A DNA stretch of 64,000 nt from an uncultured Pseudocitrobacter sp. (GTDB taxonomy: Bacteria; Pseudomonadota; Gammaproteobacteria; Enterobacterales; Enterobacteriaceae): the NCBI GenBank assembly GCA_913778145.1, contig CAJYVI010000019.1, positions 24,120-88,119 on the forward strand, read 5' to 3'. The notes below the pieces were generated by a model. That model saw nothing but the letters and a program-made list of their open reading frames with translations, was not told where the DNA came from and searched no databases. Made by a program: the position numbers and the translations under genes. Within the stretch, counting starts at the first letter, position 1. Each line of letters opens with the position of its first letter. Below, piece by piece: positions 6,994 through 17,100 of the stretch.

Positions 6994-7576
6994 ATACACG
7001 CTCATCTACGCAGATCCCCCATGGTCATACCGCGACAAAGCAGCCGATGGTGATCGCGGTGCCGGTTTCAAATACCCGGTAATGAACGTGCAGGACATCT
7101 GCCGCTTACCGGTTTGGGATCTGGCAGCAGATGATTGCCTGCTGGCCATGTGGTGGGTTCCGACTCAGCCAGTCGAAGCACTGAAGGTTATCGAGGCATG
7201 GGGATTCCGCCTGATGACGATGAAAGGCTTCACTTGGCACAAAACGAATAAGCACAAAGGCAACAGCGCGATCGGCATGGGGCACATGACCAGAGCGAAC
7301 AGCGAAGACTGCTTGTTTGCGGTGCGCGGGAAACTTCCGTCGCGCATGGATGCCTCGATATGCCAGCATGTCACAGCGCCGAGGCTGGAGAACTCGCGCA
7401 AACCGGACATCATCCGAGAAAAACTGGTGCAGCTTCTGGGTGACGTTCCTCGCATCGAGCTTTTCGCCCGCCAGTCGTCGCATGGTTTCGACGTATGGGG
7501 AAACCAGTGTGATGGCCCGGCGGTGCAACTACTTCCTGGTTGCTCAATACCGGTTGTAAAAACGGAGGCTGCATGA
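6986..7576 (+). CDS. MT-A70 family adenine methyltransferase
   Basis: This 196-aa protein has the catalytic DPPW at residues 10-13 (YADPPWSYRD) and the family strands LLAMWWVPTQ (about 52-61), GFRLMTMKGFTWHK (about 72-85) and HTARNSEDCLFAVRG-like sequence at about 100-115. It probably methylates adenine in DNA, which may shield phage DNA from host restriction or alter gene control. There is no companion nuclease nearby, so it is an orphan methylase. The start at 6986 is preferred over the longer frame from 6806, which overlaps the ANR-like gene. It overlaps its neighbours at both ends. Confidence 0.88.
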   Translation: MTKYTLIYADPPWSYRDKAADGDRGAGFKYPVMNVQDICRLPVWDLAADDCLLAMWWVPTQPVEALKVIEAWGFRLMTMKGFTWHKTNKHKGNSAIGMGHMTRANSEDCLFAVRGKLPSRMDASICQHVTAPRLENSRKPDIIREKLVQLLGDVPRIELFARQSSHGFDVWGNQCDGPAVQLLPGCSIPVVKTEAA

Positions 7577-7749
7577 CCATTTTCAACGAGGCGGAGTTAA
7601 TCCGCCAACTGGAAGAACAGCGCGCAGTGATTGTGCTACGCGACGATTTGATTAACCGTCTGGAGGGCAAAGTAGAAATGCTAACGGCGGCGCTTAAAAA
7701 TGCTCCGCTTTCACCATCAGAAAATCAGGGCCGGGAGCGTACAGCATGA
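7573..7749 (+). CDS. 58-aa coiled-coil-like phage protein
   Basis: The frame starts at ATG 7573, overlapping the methylase stop (ATGA), with GGAGG upstream, and ends four bases into the next gene. The protein (MTIFNEAELIRQLEEQRAVI...) shows leucine/valine heptads over residues 8-45 and a short polar tail, consistent with a small coiled coil. No family was recognised. An upstream in-frame ATG at 7540 lies inside the methylase and is not preferred. Confidence 0.65.
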   Translation: MTIFNEAELIRQLEEQRAVIVLRDDLINRLEGKVEMLTAALKNAPLSPSENQGRERTA

Positions 7750-8000
7750 GTTTTGTGAGTATGCAAATGAAGAAAGTGTGGTTCTCCCCTGCGAGAGGGA
7801 GGCACTTTCTTACCAGACGTGCAGCAATCAGAGCAGAAGCACATGCAAAAATTATTGAGAGATACCCATATGAGCGGCCAGACTACGATAATGGTTTCCT
7901 CACTTTTCCCGGTTACTCAATCCAGCACGACGAGCCAGAGCGTTATGCAATAATGCTCCAACGTCTAATGAGGATTATTGATAAAAACACGGAGAAATAA
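7746..8000 (+). CDS. Hypothetical phage protein (84 aa)
   Basis: This is the last gene of the rightward operon; its start overlaps the previous stop by ATGA. The protein begins MSFVSMQMKKVWFSPARGRHF and is basic in its first half (RRAAIRAEAHAKIIERYP), then acidic with FPGYSIQHDEPERY. No motif was recognised. It converges with the integrase gene with only 3 bp between stop codons, so read-through transcripts from this operon would be antisense to int. Confidence 0.65.
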   Translation: MSFVSMQMKKVWFSPARGRHFLTRRAAIRAEAHAKIIERYPYERPDYDNGFLTFPGYSIQHDEPERYAIMLQRLMRIIDKNTEK

Positions 8001-8003
8001 ATA

Positions 8004-9257
8004 TCATTCTTTGCCTTCCATCCATTTTTCAAATTTCGACGGGGAGAACGGCACCAGATCGGTGTGCTCCCCGTTAATCCATGCATCAACCATATCAGCC
8101 CATTGCTGCAACATGTAGGCACGTTGCCTGGCATACTCCGCTTTGTTATATACCGCACGGACGCCCTTCTGCTCATGCGCCAGCGCCTTTTCAATCCAGT
8201 CTGATGGGTAGCCCGCCTCATGCAGCAACGTACTGGCAGTACGGCGCAGGTCATGCACGGTGAAGTCATGTATCTTCTCACCGTCTTTGTTTAAGGCTTC
8301 CACGGTCCGGTCTATAAGCGAGTTCAGCGCGGCGTTCGATAGTGGCTTGCGGAAGTTGTAGCGGCCCGGCACCAGGTATTCGCTTCCTCCAGCACACATC
8401 TGCAAACCCACCAGCAGGTCCTGTGCCTGTTTTGGCAAATAGATCACATGTGACCGGCTTCCCTTCATCCTGTCTGACGGTATCGTCCACGTACATTTCT
8501 TGAAATCAATCTCCTGCCATGTTGCCTGGATGAATTCGTTCTTGCGGACCAGTGTCAGCAGTACAAGTTTGAGTGCCATCTTCATCGTACCCATTGCACC
8601 GATGTCTTCCAGCGCACTGAAGAAAATGCAGATCTCATCAGGAGAGAGTGTCCGTTCGCGCGGCTTAAACATGGCAATGGATGATGGTTTGATGTCTGCA
8701 GCTGGATTAAACAGGCCATGGCCGCGGTCGTTCGCATGCCGGTATACGCTGCTGATTATCTCCCTGGCCTGAACCGCCGTCGCCCGCCCTCCACGCTCAA
8801 CGATACGATCGCACAGGTCTCGCACCATTGACGTTGTGATTTCCGACATAACCTTGTTGCCGAGTACCGGCATAATGTCGCGATCAATTACGGCCTGTTT
8901 CATATCTCTGGTACTGTCCGCCAACACTACGTGCTTCATGTAACTGTCGGTATGTACCGCGAATGTCTCAGCACCCTGTATCTTTCTGATACCGTCACGT
9001 TTCGCCGCAGCAGGCGACTGGCCTGCTTTCAGCAGCTTTTTGGCGGCAATGAGTTCTTCGCGCGCTTCTGCCAAGCTGATACCGTCACGCCCGTACTGTC
9101 CGATCACCAGCGTTTCCCGGCGGCCATTAATGCGGTAGTCGTACCGGAACGAGACAGAACCTGACGTGAGGACGGCGACATAGAGCCCATCACGGTCAGT
9201 AACCTTGTAGAGTTTGTCTTGTGGCTTGAGGTTTTTTAGTTTGGTATCGGTAAGCAC
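8004..9257 (-). CDS. int: P4-type tyrosine integrase
   Basis: This 417-aa recombinase has an N-terminal DUF4102 arm-binding domain (about residues 1-85: LTDTKLKNLKPQDKLYKVTDRDGLYVAV...), a core-binding domain (about 100-185) and a catalytic domain. Visible active-site elements are LTLVRKNEF (first Arg), HDLRRTASTLLHEAG (His and second Arg) and LAHEQKGVRAVYNKAEY (His and nucleophilic Tyr). It catalyses insertion into and excision from the guaA 3' end, next to which it lies. An operator dyad of the prophage set sits 43 bp upstream of its start. The sequence is full length with no lost catalytic residue, so it should be active. Confidence 0.95.
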   Translation of the reverse strand: MLTDTKLKNLKPQDKLYKVTDRDGLYVAVLTSGSVSFRYDYRINGRRETLVIGQYGRDGISLAEAREELIAAKKLLKAGQSPAAAKRDGIRKIQGAETFAVHTDSYMKHVVLADSTRDMKQAVIDRDIMPVLGNKVMSEITTSMVRDLCDRIVERGGRATAVQAREIISSVYRHANDRGHGLFNPAADIKPSSIAMFKPRERTLSPDEICIFFSALEDIGAMGTMKMALKLVLLTLVRKNEFIQATWQEIDFKKCTWTIPSDRMKGSRSHVIYLPKQAQDLLVGLQMCAGGSEYLVPGRYNFRKPLSNAALNSLIDRTVEALNKDGEKIHDFTVHDLRRTASTLLHEAGYPSDWIEKALAHEQKGVRAVYNKAEYARQRAYMLQQWADMVDAWINGEHTDLVPFSPSKFEKWMEGKE

Positions 9258-9285
9258 TTTTCACCCGTATAGCATCCATGATTAT

Positions 9286-9321
9286 GACGGTATGATAGTA
9301 TACCTTAAGGGTAATACCGTC
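9286..9321 (-). promoter_or_regulatory. Operator-like dyad upstream of int
   Basis: ATACC-TTAAG-GGTAA (9300-9314) matches the prophage operator with one mismatch. It is nested in a wider inverted repeat GACGGTAT (9286-9293) / ATACCGTC (9314-9321). It lies in the 5' region of the integrase gene, so the prophage repressor, Cro or the integrase itself may act here. Confidence 0.55.
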
Positions 9322-9379
9322 ACCTGTACCGACAAAAAAAGTGAGGTAGAGTGAATAGATATGAATACATAAAAACAAA

Positions 9380-9403
9380 AACCCTCTGTAAAAACAGAGG
9401 GTT
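9380..9403 (-). terminator. Rho-independent terminator after guaA, on the prophage side
   Basis: On the minus strand AACCCTCTGT-TTTT-ACAGAGGGTT is followed by TTTGTTTTT. It lies 47 bp beyond the guaA stop and upstream of the integrase, which is transcribed in the same direction. It would stop guaBA transcripts from running into int. If recombination occurs inside the guaA 3' end, this terminator is supplied by the prophage. Confidence 0.85.
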
Positions 9404-9470
9404 GATGATGTATTTGAATAGGTATGATTAGCTATGAGCTAGCTATTAATCATTCCCACTCGATTGTTGC
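9404..9470. other. Putative prophage-host junction (att site) at the guaA 3' end
   Basis: The integrase is followed by the last codons and stop of guaA (stop at 9450-9452). The core of the att site is expected to be the final bases of guaA, repeated at the far prophage end outside this window. Boxes TGAATAGATATGA (9352-9364) and TGAATAGGTATGA (9415-9427), 63 bp apart, flank the terminator and could be integrase arm sites. The exact core cannot be fixed without the other end. Confidence 0.5.
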
Positions 9471-11027
9471 TGGCGGTTTACCGCTGATGTCATACACCAC
9501 GCGGGAAATACCGTTCACTTCGTTGATGATGCGGTTGGATACGCGGCCCAGGAAGTCGTACGGCAGGTGCGCCCAGTGTGCGGTCATAAAGTCGATGGTT
9601 TCGACAGCGCGCAGGGAAACAACCCAGTCGTATTTACGGCCATCGCCCATGACGCCAACGGAACGTACCGGCAGGAACACGGTGAACGCCTGGCTCACTT
9701 TATTGTACAGGTCAGCTTTGTGCAGCTCTTCAATGAAGATGGCATCGGCACGACGCAGCAGGTCGCAGTACTCTTTCTTCACTTCGCCCAGCACGCGAAC
9801 GCCGAGGCCAGGGCCCGGGAATGGGTGACGGTAGAGCATGTCGTACGGCAGGCCAAGTTCCAGACCAATTTTACGCACTTCATCTTTGAACAGTTCACGC
9901 AGCGGTTCAACCAGGCCCATCTTCATCTCTTTCGGCAGGCCGCCCACGTTGTGGTGAGATTTGATGACGTGTGCTTTACCGGTAGCGGAAGCCGCAGATT
10001 CGATAACGTCCGGATAGATAGTGCCCTGCGCCAGCCATTTCACATCTTCCAGTTTCAGCGCTTCTTCGTCGAATACTTCAACGAACACGCGGCCGATGAT
10101 CTTACGTTTAACTTCCGGGTCGTTCTCGCCTTTCAGCGCGTCGAGGAAGCGCTGCTCGCCTTCCACGTGAACAATGTTCAGACCGAAGTGGTCGCCAAAC
10201 ATGTCCATCACCTGCTGAGCTTCGTTCAGACGCAGCAAACCGTTGTCCACGAACACGCAGGTCAGGTTTTTGCCGATAGCGCGGTGCAGCAGCATTGCGG
10301 TTACGGAGGAGTCCACACCACCGGAAAGGCCGAGGATAACTTTATCGTCGCCAACCTGCTCGCGAATGCGTGCCACAGCGTCGTCGATGATTTTTGCCGG
10401 CGTCCACAGCGCTTCACACTGGCAAATGTCACGGACAAAGCGTTCCAGCATGCGCATACCCTGACGGGTATGGGTCACTTCCGGGTGGAACTGCACGCCG
10501 TAGAAGCGTTTTTCTTCGTTCGCCATAATCGCGAACGGGCAAGTTTCGGTGCTGGCAACGGTCACGAAGTCAGCCGGGATCGCGGTAACTTTGTCGCCGT
10601 GGCTCATCCAGACGTCCAGCAGCGGTTTGCCTTCCGGAGTCAGGGAATCTTCGATACCGCGAACCAGGGCGCTGTCGGTCAACACTTCAACCTGCGCGTA
10701 GCCAAATTCACGCTCAGAAGAACCTTCCACATGGCCGCCAAGCTGCATCGCCATAGTCTGCATGCCGTAGCACACGCCAAATACCGGTACGCCTGCTTCG
10801 AAGACATACTGCGGCGCGCGCGGGCTGTTTTCTTCGGTAGTGCTTTCCGGGCCACCGGAAAGAATGATACCGCTTGGATTAAACTCACGGATTTGTGCTT
10901 CAGTAACATCCCACGCCCACAGTTCACAGTAGACGCCCAGTTCACGTACGCGACGTGCAACCAGTTGAGTGTACTGAGAACCGAAATCAAGAATAAGAAT
11001 GCGATGCTTATGAATATTGTCTGTCAT
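9450..11027 (-). CDS. guaA: GMP synthase (glutamine-hydrolysing)
   Basis: GuaA converts XMP, ATP and glutamine to GMP, the last step of guanine nucleotide synthesis. The 525-residue protein has the class I amidotransferase domain with nucleophile Cys86 (VFGVCYGMQ) and the partner motif [11 protein letters not shown] near residue 180. The ATP pyrophosphatase PP-loop [11 protein letters not shown] follows near 235, and a C-terminal dimer domain ends the protein. The start at [10 protein letters not shown] gives the standard length; an in-frame start seven codons earlier is not supported. It is the second gene of the guaBA operon. The C-terminal sequence is complete, so the prophage restores the coding end. 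Confidence 0.98.
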   Translation of the reverse strand: MTDNIHKHRILILDFGSQYTQLVARRVRELGVYCELWAWDVTEAQIREFNPSGIILSGGPESTTEENSPRAPQYVFEAGVPVFGVCYGMQTMAMQLGGHVEGSSEREFGYAQVEVLTDSALVRGIEDSLTPEGKPLLDVWMSHGDKVTAIPADFVTVASTETCPFAIMANEEKRFYGVQFHPEVTHTRQGMRMLERFVRDICQCEALWTPAKIIDDAVARIREQVGDDKVILGLSGGVDSSVTAMLLHRAIGKNLTCVFVDNGLLRLNEAQQVMDMFGDHFGLNIVHVEGEQRFLDALKGENDPEVKRKIIGRVFVEVFDEEALKLEDVKWLAQGTIYPDVIESAASATGKAHVIKSHHNVGGLPKEMKMGLVEPLRELFKDEVRKIGLELGLPYDMLYRHPFPGPGLGVRVLGEVKKEYCDLLRRADAIFIEELHKADLYNKVSQAFTVFLPVRSVGVMGDGRKYDWVVSLRAVETIDFMTAHWAHLPYDFLGRVSNRIINEVNGISRVVYDISGKPPATIEWE

Positions 11028-11067
11028 TTGACGATTGTTCCGAGGCAAGTGAAACAGGGTAAATAAA

Positions 11068-11090
11068 TCGCCCGACGCGGAGTCGGGCGA
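11068..11090 (-). terminator. Intercistronic hairpin between guaB and guaA
   Basis: On the minus strand TCGCCCGAC-TCCGC-GTCGGGCGA is followed by TTTATTT, in the 69-bp guaB-guaA gap. It has the form of an intrinsic terminator. It probably lowers guaA expression relative to guaB or protects the guaB end, because the two genes are cotranscribed in related species. Confidence 0.7.
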
Positions 11091-11096
11091 AGAAAA

Positions 11097-12563
11097 TCAG
11101 GAACCCAGACGGTAGTTCGGGGATTCTTTGGTGATGGTCACGTCGTGAACGTGGCTTTCCTGAATGCCCGCACCGCTGATGCGTACGAATTCAGCTTTAG
11201 TACGCAGCAGGTCAATCGTACCACAACCGGTCAGCCCCATACAGGAGCGCAGGCCGCCCATCTGCTGGTGAATGATCTCTTTCAGGCGACCTTTATAGGC
11301 TACGCGGCCTTCGATACCTTCCGGTACCAGTTTGTCAGCGGCGTTATCGCTCTGGAAGTAACGGTCAGAGGAACCTTTGGACATCGCGCCCAGGGAACCC
11401 ATACCGCGGTAAGATTTGTAAGAACGGCCCTGGTAGAGTTCGATTTCACCCGGAGATTCTTCGGTGCCTGCCAGCATGGAACCCACCATCACCGCGCTTG
11501 CGCCAGCGGCGATAGCTTTTGCAATATCGCCGGAGAAACGAATACCGCCATCAGCGATAACCGGGATCCCCATTCCTTCCAGCGCTTCAACCGCGTCGGA
11601 AACCGCGGTGATCTGCGGAACACCTACGCCAGTGACGATACGAGTAGTACAGATGGAGCCAGGACCGATACCCACTTTAACCGCGCTGCAACCGGCTTCT
11701 GCCAGCGCGCGAGCGCCTGCGCCTGTCGCGACGTTACCGCCAATGATTTGCAGGTCAGGATATTTTGCACGGGTTTCACGAATACGTTGCAGAACGCCTT
11801 CGGAGTGACCGTGAGAGGAGTCGATCAACAGGACGTCAACGCCCGCAGCAACCAGCGCATCAACACGCTCTTCGTTACCCGCGCCCGCGCCAACTGCTGC
11901 ACCAACGCGCAGACGACCATGTTCGTCTTTACAGGCGTTCGGTTTACGTTCTGCTTTCTGGAAATCTTTAACGGTGATCATGCCGCGCAGATGGAAGCTG
12001 TCGTCAACGACCAGCGCTTTTTCAACGCGTTTTTCGTGCATTTTAGCCAGAACCACTTCGCGGGTTTCGCCTTCACGCACGGTAACCAGACGCTCTTTCG
12101 GCGTCATGTAAACGCTGACCGGCTGGTTGAGGTCGGTAACGAAACGTACGTCACGACCGGTGATGATACCCACCAGCTCGTAGTCTTCGGTAACAACCGG
12201 GTAGCCTGCGAAGCCGTTGCGCTCGGTCAGTTCTTTCACTTCACGAAGCGTAGTGGTCGGCAGAACGGTCTGCGGGTCGGTGACGATACCGGATTCATGT
12301 TTCTTCACGCGCTTCACTTCTTCAGCCTGGCGCTCGATAGACATGTTTTTGTGGATAAAGCCGATGCCGCCTTCCTGCGCCAGGGCGATAGCCAGGCGAG
12401 CTTCAGTCACGGTGTCCATTGCCGCAGAGAGCATAGGAATATTCAGGCGAATAGTTTTCGTCAGTTGGGTGCTGAGGTCAGCAGTATTCGGCAGAACAGT
12501 GGAATGAGCGGGAACAAGGAGGACGTCGTCAAACGTCAGAGCTTCTTTAGCGATACGTAGCAT
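11097..12563 (-). CDS. guaB: IMP dehydrogenase
   Basis: GuaB oxidises IMP to XMP with NAD, the committed step toward GMP. The 488-aa protein starts at [16 protein letters not shown]. It contains two CBS domains (about residues 93-205), the catalytic-cysteine loop [10 protein letters not shown] near residue 300, and the conserved flap region around RYFQ and [11 protein letters not shown] frame extending 34 codons further upstream covers the promoter region and is not real. It is the first gene of guaBA; a PurR-like box lies 54 bp upstream of the start. Confidence 0.98.
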   Translation of the reverse strand: MLRIAKEALTFDDVLLVPAHSTVLPNTADLSTQLTKTIRLNIPMLSAAMDTVTEARLAIALAQEGGIGFIHKNMSIERQAEEVKRVKKHESGIVTDPQTVLPTTTLREVKELTERNGFAGYPVVTEDYELVGIITGRDVRFVTDLNQPVSVYMTPKERLVTVREGETREVVLAKMHEKRVEKALVVDDSFHLRGMITVKDFQKAERKPNACKDEHGRLRVGAAVGAGAGNEERVDALVAAGVDVLLIDSSHGHSEGVLQRIRETRAKYPDLQIIGGNVATGAGARALAEAGCSAVKVGIGPGSICTTRIVTGVGVPQITAVSDAVEALEGMGIPVIADGGIRFSGDIAKAIAAGASAVMVGSMLAGTEESPGEIELYQGRSYKSYRGMGSLGAMSKGSSDRYFQSDNAADKLVPEGIEGRVAYKGRLKEIIHQQMGGLRSCMGLTGCGTIDLLRTKAEFVRISGAGIQESHVHDVTITKESPNYRLGS

Positions 12564-12616
12564 GGGCAATATCTCGACCAGAGTGGTTAATAAATATTGC
12601 CGTGGCATTATACAGA

Positions 12617-12632
12617 GCGTAATCGGTTGCAT
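12617..12632 (-). promoter_or_regulatory. PurR-like operator of guaBA
   Basis: On the minus strand ATGCAACCGATTACGC matches the PurR consensus ACGCAAACGTTTGCGT at 11 of 16 positions, keeping the central CG. The guaBA operon is known to be repressed by PurR in E. coli, and the distance to the guaB start fits. The region 12564-12724 also holds the divergent xseA promoter. Confidence 0.65.
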
Positions 12633-12694
12633 CCACCTTTTTTTGCAAATAATGCTTGCGCTCACCGGTCAGCACGTTACTATCGATTGAATAA

Positions 12695-14173
<1,479 letters not shown>

Positions 14174-14186
14174 ATAGGGTTAGCTT

Positions 14187-17100
14187 TTACCTGGCACAAG
14201 TTGCAAACCCTAACGTGCTGGTCGCCTGAATAGTACAAACTTCTGCACCTGTCTCTTCAATCATACCGCAGTAGTAGTTACCTGACCGATCCCTTTCTTT
14301 AGATAAATAGGGAATATCAGACGTTGAAGGCCATCCCAGCACACTGAAATTCGCGTTTAGCGCCTGTAATTCCGCATAACTCGGCGCAAAATCAAGGAGA
14401 CCGCACTGCTGCGCGATATCCCATTGATGAGAGTCCACTGTATGCGCAAGCGACCACGTCTCATTATTCACATCCTGAGTAGCCTCGGCGATGACTGCCG
14501 ATGGCAGTTCCGATTTCAGCCAGGGGCGATGAAGCGTTTTGCTATTTACCGTGACGGTATCCGGCATATGCCCCCAGAAGTGGGCCGTCGTGACATTAGG
14601 GCTGGTCAGTACGGTAAAAATGGCATCCATCGTGGCGCTGATGCTGGTGTTATTGCTCAGCGTGACCGTCAGCGGAGTTTTATAGCCCAGCGTATTATCC
14701 TGTTTAATCATAAAGGTCGCCGTACCATCAGAACCGGTTGTTCCCGTGAGTGCGTTGCCGTTGTCAGCCAACGTGACCATCGAGCCCGTCGGCGGCTGAA
14801 CGGTCAGGTTATCCATCGCGGACACATCGCCACTTAAGGTCGCGCCAGCGTTACGCGGCACAGCCTCACCGCGTTTCAAAGTAAACGCCACATTTGGCAC
14901 AGGTTTCCCGGCACTGTCTTTCACCGTCACGGTGACAGGCATTGCCTCGCCTTTCTTCACTTTCGCCGCCTGAACGGTGGAATCAAAGGCCGTTGACGTC
15001 AGGTTAACAGCAGATGCCGTCGAGTGAGGATGCACCAGGCACGCCTGAAAGGCACGGCCTCTAGCTCCACTTGCAAGTTGACCTGTATAGAAGTCAAATG
15101 CTTCACAATAATTCTCGCCCCCGGTACACACCTTATTCGTCCACCACGCATAGCTACCCTGTTTCACCGGCCAGCCAATCTCGTTGACCATGGAGCCATT
15201 CGGATAGCGGTTGTACAAAGATTGAAGCTCATCCAGCGATGGATATCGTGCGCTATCACAGGGGTTAAGCTCCGGCAAATCTCGCTGGGTAAGATATGGC
15301 GCAGGCCAGCTTTCATTATTGAAATCCACTTTAGTGAGTGGATAACCGCCACCGCTGGTTGCCCCCATTTCGGCCCACAGTTTCATCCGCTCAAACTGTG
15401 TACCGTCTGCTGACGTAACCGTTTCTGGCATATGTCCCCAGAAATTGGCTTTGGGCGTATCCGGGCTTGTTACTACGGTATACATCAGGTCGAGATCTGA
15501 CTTCACCGCTGTTTTACGCGCAAGCGTCGCCGTAAACGGTGTGACCAGCCCCCAGGTATTATCCTGCGTGGCGGTTAACGTGATGATGCCATCACCGTCC
15601 GTAATCCCGCTCCAACTGGCGTTATTATCTGCAAATTTGTAATTGGCTTGCGCAACCGGCGTCAGAAACTGTAGCAGCAGATCATCTGCTGTCGAGCTTT
15701 TGAAATCACTCGGCGTGCGCACTTGTGCTGTCGCACGCGACAACGTGACGCTTTCATAGGCAGCAGGTCTGCCCGCATCATCCGTGACCTTGATGGTTAA
15801 CGGTATTGATTCGCCCTTCTTCGCCCATGCGGTCGGGCGGCTGCCGTTGATGGCTGTTTTATCCGCATTCAGTAACGTAGACGTCAACTCAATCTTCGTT
15901 GCCTCTGTGTGTGGGTCAACCAGGCAGAGCATTAAATCGCCTGCCTTCTCCTGCTGAACTGTGCCGATCCGCAGATCAACCGTCTGGTTATACCAATACG
16001 GGCTTATAAAGGTCTGATCATACGCCGCGTAAGGGACACCAGAGAAAAGAGGCAGACCAAACTCGGTTTTCAACGCACCATTTGGGTAGTCGTTATAGAG
16101 CCCCATTAACTCACTAATAAACGGTTGATAAGGTGTAGTGCAACCTGACATTGCGCTGTCCGCTTTGTTTATTGAGTCCACCTGCGCCCAGTTTTCATTG
16201 TTAATAGTGGTGTACTTTGTTCCGGACAATTCTTCCTTCAACTTTGGTCGCCGGAAAGTCACGCCCGCGCTGCTGGTAAGGGTTTCCGGCATATGGCCCC
16301 AGAAATTGGCTTTTGGCGTATCCGGGCTGGTAATGGTAGTGAAAATTGCACTCAACTCATTTGATTTTCTTTTGCTACCGTCATCAATAGTTGCCGTCAG
16401 CGGGATACGCCCCCCCACACCCTGATAATTTTGATAGAGAACAAACGTCAGCGTACCGTCTGGCCCCGTCATACTGTAATATTTGTCGCCATCGCTAAAA
16501 TAATCGCTGGAATTATTGTAGCTATCCTGGACATAAATGAGCTTAGTCTGGTTGTCTATCTTCTGCTGATTGGTAGTGCTCTGCGTACGCGGGACCGTAG
16601 TACCATGGTTTAACGTAAATGGCACGTACCCCACCGGGTTTCCGTTGGCGTCACGGGTTGTCACCGTTAGAGTGATAGTGTCTTTGGTATTGCTGTAATC
16701 GGTTCTGACTTTCACCGCATCAATATCGTCATATTTGGCAGCTTGCATTGATGTAAGCTCAATCGAATTCACCGGCGGATTCGCAGTGGTCTGGCAGGTT
16801 AAATACCCCATATCTGCCGATGCGAGGCTTTTGCTGGTGCCTTTGCTAATATCCACAGACGTATATTTACGATCGCCGATACTGTTTTTATCCGGGGTAC
16901 TGGAGTCATATGCCATCATTACTGGCCAGCCATCAACCGCATGGCCTTGCCAGTTGCTGGAAAGGGTGACCAGCGCACTCTGCGCCGGAATGTACTCTGC
17001 GCCGCAGCCATTCTGACTGGTATCTGCGGCTTGAGCTTCGGTAAACAAGACCCAGGTTTCATTATCTTCATCCTGGGATTTACGATTGTAAGTCACCGCC

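Larger units (their letters stand above)
1..9449. mobile_element. Prophage (one end) inserted at the 3' end of guaA
   Basis: This block carries phage-type genes only: Cro-like and repressor HTH proteins facing away from each other, a DnaT-like replication protein, YqaJ exonuclease, RecT annealing protein, AlpA-like and ANR-like regulators, an MT-A70 methylase and a tyrosine integrase. The integrase lies next to the guaA stop codon, and the 3' end of guaA is a recognised integration site for phages and islands. The left end is outside the window, so structural and lysis genes and the other attachment site are not seen. The order (replication leftward; repressor, recombination and integrase rightward) resembles epsilon15/phiV10-like podophages, but that is inference. 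No gene is visibly broken, so the visible end looks intact. Confidence 0.93.

Noticed and set aside
833..9314. TTACC-N5-GGTAA copies as a CRISPR array
   Set aside because: The copies are only 15 bp, palindromic, irregularly spaced over kilobases and tied to promoters; no cas genes are present.
9404..9470. tRNA gene as the prophage attachment site
   Set aside because: No cloverleaf or TTCAA-type T loop is visible; the junction lies at the guaA stop codon.
9567..12560. Long plus-strand frames over guaA (499 aa) and guaB (471 aa)
   Set aside because: They are antisense to two strongly conserved enzymes, rich in His/Phe/Arg from complement codon bias, and have no ribosome-binding site or family match.
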